NCBI RefSeq assembly: GCF_009711225.1
Contig: NZ_WMIE01000004.1
Coordinates: 124,001-188,000, forward strand
Source of the DNA: Paracoccus aestuariivivens
Lineage (GTDB): Bacteria; Pseudomonadota; Alphaproteobacteria; Rhodobacterales; Rhodobacteraceae
Length of the DNA: 64,000 nt
Direction of reading: 5' to 3'
In this document: positions 43,422 through 51,879 of the stretch, piece after piece
Position numbering within the stretch: position 1 is the stretch's first letter
Layout: each line of letters opens with the position of its first letter
Program-made: the position numbers and the translations under genes
The notes under the pieces: model-generated
What the model was told of the DNA's origin: nothing
Database searches by the model: none
What the model saw: only the letters and a program-made list of their open reading frames with translations

Positions 43422-46400
43422 CTTGGAAGACCGCACGGGCATAGTCATCGAGTGCATCAACAATCCTTTCGAAATCAACTTCCTGCAGCGCATCGCCAAG
43501 ATGGCGCGTCAGAGAAACGGGAAGAGGCAGTTGGGAAATACCCTCGCGCAACTCGCGGATGCGCCCCAACTCGGCCAGATAACGCAATTTGTCGATCTGG
43601 GCCGAGGTCACCTGCACTTCGGCCTGATCTGCGGGTGCCAGATCAGGCAGGACTGGCCTGCGTTCGATCTTGAGCAGGCTGTCTATCCGCGCACGCAAAT
43701 CATCCAGAATGCAGGGCTTGGCAATGAAGGCATCGTGAAGCGGGATCTCGGGCGCGCCGGATTGCGCCTCACGGGCATGCCCCGAAAGGACGATCACCGG
43801 CGTCGCGGCATGACCGTTGCTGCGCAGCCATTGCAGGAAATCCCATCCGCTCATGCCCGGCATGTCGATATCTATCAGGAACAGATCGGGCGTCGCATCG
43901 TCCAGGGCCTGCATGGCGGTCTCGGCATTGCCCGACAGCATCGTGTTGAAGCCCTGCGGCCGCAGATAGCTTTCCATCAGCGCCAGATGCGTCGGATCGT
44001 CATCGACAACCATCAAGAGCCGCAACCGCCCATCATAGGGCTCGGGCGAGGCGTTCTCGATCGGGTTTGTCTGCGCAGGCACGTTCCTCGTTTCGGCAAG
44101 GTACATTTTCAGACGGAACAGGCTGCCCTTCCCCGGCGTACTGGTGACCGAGACTTCACCGCCAAGGATATCGACCAGAAGCTTGGTGATTGTCAGCCCC
44201 AGCCCCGAGCCGTGGCGGGTCATGTTCGTGCCACGCTCAAACGGCTTCCAGATCCGCTCCATATCCTCGGGCGCGATCCCGATGCCGGTATCCTCGACCT
44301 CGATCGTCGCAACCTGATTGCGCCAACCGATCCGCAGTTTGACCTGCCCGTGATCGGTGTAGCGGAATGCATTGGCGAGCAGGTTAATGACGATCTGCCG
44401 CAGCCGTTTCTCGTCAACCAAGACCCATTCGGGCAGCGCGCCCATCCGTTCGATGACGAAATCCAGCCGACGTTCCCGCGCGGTTTCCTGAAAGATATCG
44501 GTAATCTGCCGCAACAGGTCGGGCAATTGGACGCGCGTCCGGTTCAACTCCAAGCGCCCTGCCTCGATCTTCGAGATATCCAGTAGGCCCTCGATCAGGC
44601 CGGCCAGATGCTCGCTTGAGCGCCGGATCGCCCGCACCGCCTCGCGCCGACCAAGCGGCATCGCGGCATCCGCGTCCATAAGCTGCGCATAGCCGTAGAT
44701 CGCGTTCAAGGGCGTTCGCAATTCGTGGCTGAGGCCCGCCATATAGCGTGATTTGGCAAGGTTCGCGGCCTCGGCTTTTTCCTTGGCCTCTTGTAGCGCG
44801 CGGTCGGTCCGTTCATGGGCGCGGATCTCGCGCAGCAGGCGTTCGGTCTGGCGTTCGGTGTCCCGTTGCGCAGCCAGCCGCGCCTCGCGGGTCAGCAGGA
44901 ACAGCCAGATCGCCACGCCGGAAGCCACCATGGTCGATGCCAGAATGACCGCAAGCAACGGGTCGAGCCGCGGCTCGTTCGCGGTGCGCCGGATCATCCA
45001 AAGCAGCGTTGCGACTCCGCCTGTCATGATCGTTGTGCCGATCAGGAACTGCGTCAGCCGGCCGTGCAGCAAGTGCTCAAGCCGTGTCGGCAGCATTTCC
45101 TGCGCGCGTGAGCGGGTCATTTGCCCCAGTTTGGCATGGGGCTTGCAAACGTCGCCACACGAGGCATTCAGCGAACAACACAACGAACAGATCGGGGCCG
45201 CGTAGAACGGGCAATGCGTCATGTCCTCGGGATCGAACCGGTAATCGCACAGGCAGCAGGTGATCAGCCCCGACGGAAGCTCGGCCGAAGGGCGCGCCAG
45301 ATAGTAGCGCCCCTGCGTTCCCCATGCGATCAGCGGAGCGATCACTATCGCTGCCCCCAATGCCACAAAGGCCGACAGCGCGCTGGGGTCAGCGCCGAAG
45401 GTGCCCACATGCGCCAGCAGCGCGATCAACGTGCCCCCGAATACCGCGCCTATGCCAACGGGATTGACGTCATAAAGATGGGCGCGACGAAACTCGATGC
45501 CCTTGGGCGACAGCCCCAACGGCTTGTTGATGGCCAGATCGGCAAACAGCGCCCCGATCCATGCCAGCGCGACATGGGCATAGACGGACAGCGTCGCCTC
45601 CAGCGCGGCAAAAACCCCCAGTTCCATCAGAAGCAAAGCAATGGCGACGTTGAAGAACAGCCAGACCACGCGGCCCGGATGGGCATGGGTGATGCGTGAA
45701 AAGAAATTCGACCACGCGATCGAACCGGCATAGGCATTGGTCACGTTGATCTTGAGCTGGGACAGGATCACGAACAGACCGGTCAGCAGCAAGGCGATCC
45801 CCGGCCAAGGGATCACCTGCGAATAGGCGTTATGATAAAGAAGCGTGGGGTCGATGGCATGGCTGAAATCGATTCCCTCGCTTTGCGCCAAAGTAACCAG
45901 CCACGATCCGGCCAACATCTTGAGCGTGCCGATGATGACCCAGCCCGGACCCGCCGCGATCAACGCGATCCACCAGCGTCGCCGTTCGGCTCTGGTTTTC
46001 GGCTCGGGCAGAAAGCGCAGGTAATCGACCTGTTCCCCGATCTGGGCGATCAGTGCCAGAACCACGCCCGAGGCCGCGCCAAAGGCCATGGTCGGGGTGA
46101 CAAGCGGACCCGCTGCGCCGTGGAATGCCTTACCCTGATAGCTGGTCCAAGGGTCCAGATCATAGCCCGAGAAAGCCAGCAACAGGAATGGCAGGACGTG
46201 CAGCACGATCCATAGCGGCTGGGTCAGCGCCTGAAAGGCCGAAATTTTCGAGAACCCGTTCACCACCAGCGGGATTACCGCCACAGCCGAAATCAGGTAG
46301 CCGATCGACAATGGAATGCCGAGTAACAGGTTCAGCGCCATGCCCAGAATGGCGGCCTCAAGCGCGAAGAAGATGAAGGTGAAGCTGGCGTAGATTAGCG

Positions 46401-46755
46401 AGGTGATGGTCGAGCCGAAATAGCCGAACCCCGCGCCCCTTGTCAGCAGGTCGATATCGACGCCGTAGCGCGCCGCGTAATAGGAAATCGGCATTCCGGT
46501 CAGGAACAGGATCAGCCCGCCCCACAGGATGGCTTGCAGCGCAATCTCGAAGCCCCAGTTCAGCGTGATTGCCGCGCCGATGGCCTCGAGCGCCAGAAAC
46601 GAGATCGACCCCAGCGCGGCATTCGCAACGCGGCCGGCCGTCCAGCGCCGCGCCCGCCTTGCGGTAAAGCGCAGGGCGAAATCTTCCATGGTCTCGTTCG
46701 CGACCCAACGGCTATAAAGCCGCCGCTCACGCGTCGCCTGAAAGGCCGTGATCAT
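43411..46755 (-). CDS. NCS1-type permease fused to hybrid histidine kinase and receiver
   Basis: 1114 residues from the ATG at 46755, chosen for GGAAGA upstream. Residues about 15-490 are a multi-helix domain like NCS1 purine/cytosine/hydantoin permeases (LGSISFLALEAIGAAITLNW, the broken-helix-like GAGFGYFGSTITSLIYASF, and QLKINVTNAYAGSIAWSNFF). Next comes a segment with nine cysteines (C500-C537), two more membrane helices (about 565-625), a coiled coil, the H-box with H677 (SHELRTPLNAIYGYAQL), the ATPase boxes (NLLANAFRYT, DTGIGIAPED, GSGLGLTITK), and a receiver with D962 (FLIDIDMPGMSG). A helical tail closes it. It resembles CbrA in plan (transporter joined to kinase) but with a different transporter family. 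It lies divergent from an amide/urea ABC operon, so its ligand may be urea or a small amide. Confidence 0.88.
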   Translation of the reverse strand: MITAFQATRERRLYSRWVANETMEDFALRFTARRARRWTAGRVANAALGSISFLALEAIGAAITLNWGFEIALQAILWGGLILFLTGMPISYYAARYGVDIDLLTRGAGFGYFGSTITSLIYASFTFIFFALEAAILGMALNLLLGIPLSIGYLISAVAVIPLVVNGFSKISAFQALTQPLWIVLHVLPFLLLAFSGYDLDPWTSYQGKAFHGAAGPLVTPTMAFGAASGVVLALIAQIGEQVDYLRFLPEPKTRAERRRWWIALIAAGPGWVIIGTLKMLAGSWLVTLAQSEGIDFSHAIDPTLLYHNAYSQVIPWPGIALLLTGLFVILSQLKINVTNAYAGSIAWSNFFSRITHAHPGRVVWLFFNVAIALLLMELGVFAALEATLSVYAHVALAWIGALFADLAINKPLGLSPKGIEFRRAHLYDVNPVGIGAVFGGTLIALLAHVGTFGADPSALSAFVALGAAIVIAPLIAWGTQGRYYLARPSAELPSGLITCCLCDYRFDPEDMTHCPFYAAPICSLCCSLNASCGDVCKPHAKLGQMTRSRAQEMLPTRLEHLLHGRLTQFLIGTTIMTGGVATLLWMIRRTANEPRLDPLLAVILASTMVASGVAIWLFLLTREARLAAQRDTERQTERLLREIRAHERTDRALQEAKEKAEAANLAKSRYMAGLSHELRTPLNAIYGYAQLMDADAAMPLGRREAVRAIRRSSEHLAGLIEGLLDISKIEAGRLELNRTRVQLPDLLRQITDIFQETARERRLDFVIERMGALPEWVLVDEKRLRQIVINLLANAFRYTDHGQVKLRIGWRNQVATIEVEDTGIGIAPEDMERIWKPFERGTNMTRHGSGLGLTITKLLVDILGGEVSVTSTPGKGSLFRLKMYLAETRNVPAQTNPIENASPEPYDGRLRLLMVVDDDPTHLALMESYLRPQGFNTMLSGNAETAMQALDDATPDLFLIDIDMPGMSGWDFLQWLRSNGHAATPVIVLSGHAREAQSGAPEIPLHDAFIAKPCILDDLRARIDSLLKIERRPVLPDLAPADQAEVQVTSAQIDKLRYLAELGRIRELREGISQLPLPVSLTRHLGDALQEVDFERIVDALDDYARAVFQDAD

Positions 46756-46773
46756 GCCGTCTTCCCTGTTCTT

Positions 46774-46793
46774 GTCCGGACTTTGCCGGACTT
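46774..46793. repeat. Tandem 10-bp repeat in the kinase leader
   Basis: GTCCGGACTT is followed directly by TGCCGGACTT, identical at 8 of 10 positions, 19-38 bp upstream of the sensor-kinase start. It could be a regulator site or an RNA element in the leader; nothing else supports a function. Confidence 0.4.
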
Positions 46794-46869
46794 GGCCGCC
46801 CACGGTTTACTCCGCAGTGCAGCACGATTGTGGTGTGTCCTTAGCTTAGGGGGAAAATTGCGCAATTGA

Positions 46870-46887
46870 ATACGTCAGATGACGTAT
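46870..46887. promoter_or_regulatory. 18-bp palindrome between sensor and amide-transport operons
   Basis: ATACGTCA-GA-TGACGTAT has perfect 8-bp arms around two bases. It stands 82 bp before the start of the binding-protein gene and 114 bp before the kinase start, the only long palindrome in this 214-bp divergent region. It is the best candidate site for the LuxR-type response regulator encoded with the kinase. No clear sigma70 or sigma54 promoter could be matched beside it. Confidence 0.62.
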
Positions 46888-46969
46888 GTTGCGCCGCAGC
46901 ATTCCGGCCCAGTCTTGCGACAGAATTGTGGCAGCACGCCGCAGCCCTCCCCCGAGACAGGAGCCTTTC

Positions 46970-48235
46970 ATGACCGAAAAGACCCCGAAACCAACCTTTG
47001 CCGCCCCGTCGCGGCGGGCATTTCTGACCGCGTCGGCGGCGCTTTCAGCATCCCTGTTTTTGCCCAAAGGGCTGCGCGCTCAGGACTTTCCGACCGCAGC
47101 GGTCAACACCACCGGACTTGCCGTGACGGATACGGAAGTCACGGTCGGTATCCTGCATTCGGTCACCGGCACCATGTCGATTTCGGAAACCGGCTCGGTT
47201 CAGGCCGAAAAGCTGGCGATCGAGCAGATCAACAAGATGGGTGGCGTTCTGGGCCGCCAGATCAAGTTCGTGCAGGAGGATGGCGCCTCGGACTGGCCAA
47301 CCTTCGCCGAAAAAGCCCGCAAGCTGCTGGTCGATAACAAGGTTGCCTCGGTCATGGGGTGCTGGACCTCGGCCAGCCGCAAGGCCGTCCTGCCCGTGTT
47401 CGAGCAATATAACGGGATGCTGTATTACCCGACCTTCTACGAGGGGCTCGAACAGTCGCCGAACGTCATCTACACCGGCCAGGAAGCCACGCAACAGATC
47501 ATCGCTGGCCTTGACTGGGTAACCAAGACCAAGGGGGCCAAGTCCTTCTATCTGCTGGGCTCGGATTACATCTGGCCGCGCACCTCGAACAAGATTGCCC
47601 GCAAGCATATCGAGAAGCTGGGCCTCGAAGTCGTCGGCGAGGAATACTACCCGCTCGGTCACACGCAATTCAACTCGGTCATCAACAAGATCAAACTGAA
47701 GAAACCGGACGTGATCTACGCGATCGTCGTGGGCGGTTCGAACGTGGCCTTCTACAAGCAACTGAAGGCCGCGGGCATCGACATGACCAAGGAGAAGCCA
47801 CTTCTGCTGACCATCTCGGTCACCGAGGACGAAATCCTTGGCATCGGCGGCGAAAATATCGACGGCGCATATGCCTGCATGAAATACTTCCAATCGCTCG
47901 ACAACCCGAACAACGTCGATTTCGTCAAAGCCTTCAAAGAGATGTATGGCAACGACATCGTTATCGGCGATGTGACGCAGGCGGCCTATCTGGGGCCGTG
48001 GCTGTGGAAGGCCGCAGTTGAGAAGGCCGGCAGCTTCGACATCGACAAGATCAAGGAAGCCAGCCCAGGGATCGAATTGCCAACCGCCCCCGAGGGGTAC
48101 GTCAAGGTCCACGAGAACCACCACCTGTGGTCCAAGACGCGCGTCGGGCACGCTCAGGCCGACGGCCAGTACAAGGTTGTCTTCGAAACCTCCGATCTGG
48201 TCGAGCCCGATCCCTTCCCCGAAGGCTACCAGTAA
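46970..48235 (+). CDS. urtA: Urea/short-chain amide ABC transporter substrate-binding protein
   Basis: 421 residues from the ATG at 46970, with AGGAG upstream. A twin-arginine signal (SRRAFLTASAALSASLFL) sends it to the periplasm. The mature part is a family-5 periplasmic-binding fold (LivK-like) of the UrtA/FmdD/AmiC group: VGILHSVTGTMSISETGSVQ, ASVMGCWTSASRKAVLPVFE, NGMLYYPTFYEGLEQSPN and GSDYIWPRTSNKIARKHIE, all UrtA-like. Urea and short amides such as formamide are the known ligands of this group. With formamidase at the end of the operon, formamide is a strong candidate here. A stable hairpin follows the stop. Confidence 0.9.
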   Translation: MTEKTPKPTFAAPSRRAFLTASAALSASLFLPKGLRAQDFPTAAVNTTGLAVTDTEVTVGILHSVTGTMSISETGSVQAEKLAIEQINKMGGVLGRQIKFVQEDGASDWPTFAEKARKLLVDNKVASVMGCWTSASRKAVLPVFEQYNGMLYYPTFYEGLEQSPNVIYTGQEATQQIIAGLDWVTKTKGAKSFYLLGSDYIWPRTSNKIARKHIEKLGLEVVGEEYYPLGHTQFNSVINKIKLKKPDVIYAIVVGGSNVAFYKQLKAAGIDMTKEKPLLLTISVTEDEILGIGGENIDGAYACMKYFQSLDNPNNVDFVKAFKEMYGNDIVIGDVTQAAYLGPWLWKAAVEKAGSFDIDKIKEASPGIELPTAPEGYVKVHENHHLWSKTRVGHAQADGQYKVVFETSDLVEPDPFPEGYQ

Positions 48236-48244
48236 GCAGATCCC

Positions 48245-48270
48245 GACCGCGCGACCCTGTTCGCGCGGTC
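48245..48270 (+). other. Perfect intercistronic hairpin after urtA
   Basis: GACCGCGCGA and TCGCGCGGTC form a perfect 10-bp stem with loop CCCTGT, 9 bases past the urtA stop and 61 before urtB. No T-run follows. Hairpins after binding-protein genes often protect the upstream mRNA or end part of the transcripts, giving more binding protein than permease. That role fits but is inferred. Confidence 0.6.
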
Positions 48271-48331
48271 AACTGCGCCGGGCCGCATGGGTCCGGCGAC
48301 TTCTTTCCTGAATCCCGCCCGGAGGTGTGTG

Positions 48332-49258
48332 ATGTTCGCCGATTACAGCTGGGGCGAGCTCCTGTCGATTTTCGCGATGCAGGGCTTTGCCGGCCTTATC
48401 CTATTCTCGGTCTTCGTTCTGATGGCCTTGGGACTGGCGATCATCTTTGGCCAGATGGGCGTCATCAACATGGCTCATGGCGAGTTCATGATTCTGGGCG
48501 CCTATGTGACCTATCTGGTCTCGCGCCTGTTCGAGACCTATATGCCCGCACTTTTCGGGATCTATTTCTTCATCGCCATGGCGCTGGCCTTTGTCGTCGC
48601 GGGGGCCTTGGGGATGGTAGTCGAATGGACGCTGATCCGCAGGCTGTACAAGCGGCCACTTGACACGTTGCTGGCGACTTGGGGGCTGTCGCTGATCCTG
48701 CAGCAGCTTTTCCGCAGCGTCTTTGGCCCGCGCGAGGTCGGCGTCACCATTCCGCAATGGATGATGGGCTCGTTGCCACTGACCGACACGATCGAGGTTC
48801 CTATCAACGGGCTGTTCGTCATGGTGTTGGCGATGAGCATCTCGGCGGCAATCTATGTGCTGATGTTCCGGTCGCGCTGGGGGTTGCAGGTGCGCGCCGT
48901 GGTCGCGAACCGCACGATGGCAGATGCCGTGGGCATCAACACCGAGCGCACCGACCGCCTGACCTTCGGGATCGGCTGCGGGGTCGCGGGTGTGGCGGGC
49001 GCGGCCTTCACGATGATCGGATCGACCGGACCGACCTCGGGGCAGCTTTATATTGTCGATACATTCCTTGTCGTCGTCTTTGGCGGCGCGGGCAGCCTGA
49101 TCGGCACCATCGCCTCGGCTTTCTCGATCAGTCAGGCGCAGTCCATCCTTGAATTCTTCCTATCCGGCTCGATGGCCAAGGTTCTGACGCTGCTTGCGGT
49201 GGTCGGCATCCTGATGGTCCGGCCGCAGGGCCTGTTCGCCCTGAAACTGCGCAAGTGA
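48332..49258 (+). CDS. urtB: Urea/amide ABC transporter permease, UrtB type
   Basis: 308 residues from the ATG at 48332, with a strong GGAGG at 48321. LivH-like permease with about eight helices: FSVFVLMALGLAIIFGQMGV, then the family motif NMAHGEFMILGAYVTY, TLIRRLYKRPLDTLLATWGL, and a C-terminal AFTMIGSTGPTSGQLYIVDT and VVVFGGAGSLIGT. It forms the inner-membrane channel with UrtC. These motifs are those of UrtB rather than the leucine-type LivH. Confidence 0.92.
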   Translation: MFADYSWGELLSIFAMQGFAGLILFSVFVLMALGLAIIFGQMGVINMAHGEFMILGAYVTYLVSRLFETYMPALFGIYFFIAMALAFVVAGALGMVVEWTLIRRLYKRPLDTLLATWGLSLILQQLFRSVFGPREVGVTIPQWMMGSLPLTDTIEVPINGLFVMVLAMSISAAIYVLMFRSRWGLQVRAVVANRTMADAVGINTERTDRLTFGIGCGVAGVAGAAFTMIGSTGPTSGQLYIVDTFLVVVFGGAGSLIGTIASAFSISQAQSILEFFLSGSMAKVLTLLAVVGILMVRPQGLFALKLRK

Positions 49259-49268
49259 AAGGTAAGCC

Positions 49269-50402
49269 ATGACCGATTTTCCCTCTATGGCGACCGGACG
49301 CGACGGACGCTTCCTGAACCGGACCGAGATGCTGGGTGCTGCGGCGCTAGCCCTGCTGGTCTTTGTTCTGCTACCGCTCGCGCTTGATCCGTTCCGGCTG
49401 AACCTTTTCGGCAAATACCTGACCTATGCCTTTGTCGCGGTCGGCCTTGTGCTGTGTTGGGGCGCGGGCGGCATCCTTAGCCTTGGGCAAGGCATTTTTT
49501 TCGGTCTGGGCGGCTATGCGCTGGCCATGTTCCTGAAGCTCGAGGCCTCGACCCCCGAGGCCACAGCCATCCAATCCACCCCCGGCATTCCCGACTTCAT
49601 GGACTGGAACCAGATCACCGCGCTGCCGGGCTGGTGGCAGCCCTTCCATTCGCTGACATTCACCATCATCGCGGTGGTGGCGGTTCCGGTGATATTCGCC
49701 TTCATCATCGGCACGGCCATGTTCAGGCGCCGCGTGGGCGGGGTCTATTTCTCGATCATCACCCAAGCCATCGCCGCGATCCTAACCATCCTGATCATCG
49801 GCCAACAGGGCTATACCGGCGGCGTCAACGGCATCACCGACCTGCGCACGCTCAACGGCTGGGACATCCGCACGGATGAGGCCAAGACGGTGCTGTATTT
49901 CGTGAACGGCGCGCTGCTGTTCGGCTGCCTCGCGCTGGCGCAATTCGTTCGCCGCTCGAAGCTGGGCCGCATCCTGATTGCCATGCGCGACCGCGAGGAT
50001 CGGGTGCGCTTCTCGGGCTATGACGTGGCATCCTTCAAGATCTTCGTCTTCTGCCTTGGCGCTGCTTTCGCGGCCATCGGCGGCGCGATGTTCACCCTGC
50101 AGGTCGGCTTCATGTCCCCGAGCTTCGTCGGCATCGTCCCCTCGATCGAGATGGTGATCTTCTGCGCGGTCGGCGGGCGCAACTCGATCCTTGGCGCGGT
50201 CTGGGGCACGCTTCTGGTCAACTGGGCCAAGACCACCTTCTCGGAAGGTTTCCCCGAGCTCTGGCAATTCGGCATGGGCGCGCTGTTCATCGCCGTGGTG
50301 CTGGTCTTCCCCGATGGGTTGGCCGGGCTGTGGAAACAGCATGTCGAGCCGCTCTTCGCGCGCCTCAAGCCCCGCCCCTCTGCCCCGCAGCCAGCCGAAT
50401 GA
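49269..50402 (+). CDS. urtC: Urea/amide ABC transporter permease, UrtC type
   Basis: 377 residues, LivM-like. Its long N-terminus carries LLPLALDPFRLNLFGKYLTY, then GLVLCWGAGGILSLGQGIFF and FGLGGYALAMFLKLEA, all typical of UrtC. Further helices follow, with FSIITQAIAAILTILI and the ATPase-contact region VRFSGYDVASFKIFVF, ending GGRNSILGAVWGTLLVNWAK. It starts 10 bases after urtB and overlaps urtD by an ATGA junction. Third positions become strikingly rich in G/C towards the end of this gene and in those after it. Confidence 0.93.
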   Translation: MTDFPSMATGRDGRFLNRTEMLGAAALALLVFVLLPLALDPFRLNLFGKYLTYAFVAVGLVLCWGAGGILSLGQGIFFGLGGYALAMFLKLEASTPEATAIQSTPGIPDFMDWNQITALPGWWQPFHSLTFTIIAVVAVPVIFAFIIGTAMFRRRVGGVYFSIITQAIAAILTILIIGQQGYTGGVNGITDLRTLNGWDIRTDEAKTVLYFVNGALLFGCLALAQFVRRSKLGRILIAMRDREDRVRFSGYDVASFKIFVFCLGAAFAAIGGAMFTLQVGFMSPSFVGIVPSIEMVIFCAVGGRNSILGAVWGTLLVNWAKTTFSEGFPELWQFGMGALFIAVVLVFPDGLAGLWKQHVEPLFARLKPRPSAPQPAE

Positions 50403-51160
50403 GTGCCGCAATGTCTGACAGCAAAGACGCCTTCATCCTGACGGTCGAGGACCTGACGGTTTCCTTCGACGGGTTCAAGGCGGTGAACGGGCTGAACTTC
50501 TATGTCGAGCCCAACGAATGCCGCGTCATCATCGGCCCGAACGGCGCGGGCAAGACGACCGTGCTGGACCTGATCTGCGGGCGCACCAAAGCCACCGGAG
50601 GCTCGGTCCAGTTCAAGGGGCAGGAGCTGCTGAAAATGCGCGAGGATCAGATCGTCCATGCGGGCGTCGGGCGCAAGTTCCAGAACCCCTCGGTCTATGA
50701 GGATCTGACGGTCTTCGAGAATCTCGAGATCTCGTATCCGCGCGGCTATTCGGTCTTCGGCGCACTGGCCTTCCGCCGCGATCAGGCGGTGCGCGACCGC
50801 ATCGCCGAGATTGCCGAGATCATCTTCCTGCAGAACCATCTGCAGGAAAAGGCCGCCTATCTGAGCCACGGCCAGAAGCAGTGGCTGGAAATCGGCATGC
50901 TGCTCATCCAGGACCCCGAGCTTCTGATGCTGGACGAGCCGGTCGCGGGCATGTCGGTGGCCGAGCGGGTCAAGACCGCCGAACTGCTGAACCGCATCAT
51001 CGCCGACCGCTCGGTCATCGTGATCGAGCACGACATGAAATTCGTCGAGGACATCGCGACCCGCGTCACGGTCCTGCATCAGGGCAAGCTGCTGGCCGAG
51101 GGCTCGATGGCCCATGTCCAGGCCGATCCCAAAGTCATCGAAGTCTATCTGGGCCATTGA
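50399..51160 (+). CDS. urtD: Urea/amide ABC transporter ATP-binding protein, UrtD type
   Basis: 253 residues from the ATG at 50399 that overlaps the urtC stop; the ATG at 50411 is an alternative. Walker A is GPNGAGKTT, the signature is LSHGQKQWLEIGMLL (the SHGQKQWLE form is a mark of UrtD, against LSGGQ in most ATPases), and Walker B is LLMLDEPVAGMS. The LivG-like GVGRKFQNPSVYEDLTVFEN is present. It pairs with UrtE to energise uptake. Confidence 0.95.
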   Translation: MSAAMSDSKDAFILTVEDLTVSFDGFKAVNGLNFYVEPNECRVIIGPNGAGKTTVLDLICGRTKATGGSVQFKGQELLKMREDQIVHAGVGRKFQNPSVYEDLTVFENLEISYPRGYSVFGALAFRRDQAVRDRIAEIAEIIFLQNHLQEKAAYLSHGQKQWLEIGMLLIQDPELLMLDEPVAGMSVAERVKTAELLNRIIADRSVIVIEHDMKFVEDIATRVTVLHQGKLLAEGSMAHVQADPKVIEVYLGH

Positions 51161-51169
51161 GGGGGCATC

Positions 51170-51859
51170 ATGCTTGATATCGCGGAACTGCGCTCGGCCT
51201 ACGGCGAAAGCGAGATCCTGCACGGGATGTCGATGTCCGTCCCCAAGGGCCAGATCGTCGCCATCATGGGCCGCAACGGCATGGGCAAGACCACGCTGAT
51301 GAAGACCCTGATGGGCATCGTGCCCACGAAATCCGGCTCGATCCGGGTGGGCGACAAGGACGTGACGGCCATGAAGCCGCATGAGCGCGTCGCCTCGGGC
51401 ATCGCCTATGTGCCGCAGGGGCGGATGATCTTCAGCGCCATGACGGTGCAGGAGAATGTCGAGACCGGCCTGACCGTCACCGGCGAGAAAACCGTGCCGC
51501 CGGACATTTATGAGCTGTTCCCGGTGCTGCTTGAGATGAAGAACCGCCGCGGCGGGAACCTCTCGGGCGGTCAGCAGCAGCAATTGGCCATCGCGCGGGC
51601 CTTGGCCTCGAAGCCCAAGGCCCTGCTGCTGGACGAGCCGACCGAGGGCATCCAGCCCTCGATCATCCGCGAGATGGCCCGCACGCTCCGCCGCATCCGC
51701 GACGAGCGCGGGTTGACCATCATCGTGTCCGAGCAGGTGCTGAGCTTCGCCCTCGATGTCGCCGACCGCGTGATGGTCATCGAGAACGGCGAGATCGTCC
51801 ATGACGCCCCCCGCGAGGGCATCGACGAGGCGAAAATCGCCCGTTTCCTATCCGTTTGA
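51170..51859 (+). CDS. urtE: Urea/amide ABC transporter ATP-binding protein, UrtE type
   Basis: 229 residues, LivF-like: Walker A GRNGMGKTT (the GMGKTT variant is usual in UrtE), GIAYVPQGRMIFSAMTVQEN, signature LSGGQQQQLAIARAL, and Walker B ALLLDEPTEGIQPSII. It lies 9 bases after urtD and its stop is followed in 20 bases by formamidase. All five parts of the importer are therefore present and intact. Confidence 0.95.
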   Translation: MLDIAELRSAYGESEILHGMSMSVPKGQIVAIMGRNGMGKTTLMKTLMGIVPTKSGSIRVGDKDVTAMKPHERVASGIAYVPQGRMIFSAMTVQENVETGLTVTGEKTVPPDIYELFPVLLEMKNRRGGNLSGGQQQQLAIARALASKPKALLLDEPTEGIQPSIIREMARTLRRIRDERGLTIIVSEQVLSFALDVADRVMVIENGEIVHDAPREGIDEAKIARFLSV

Positions 51860-51879
51860 CGCCAAAAGGGAGATTACAA

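Noticed and set aside
43159-44586. 475-codon plus-strand open frame
   Set aside because: Antisense to the kinase and response regulator, whose motifs are intact.
46756-46969. Possible guanidine-type riboswitch or sigma54 promoter upstream of urtA
   Set aside because: The conserved riboswitch core was not found, and the best -24/-12 match (TGGCAGCACGCCGCAG) lacks the TTGC element.
50018-51802. 594-codon minus-strand open frame across urtC-urtE
   Set aside because: Spans three well-defined genes antisense; explained by extreme third-position G/C. Reported only as a sign of codon bias.
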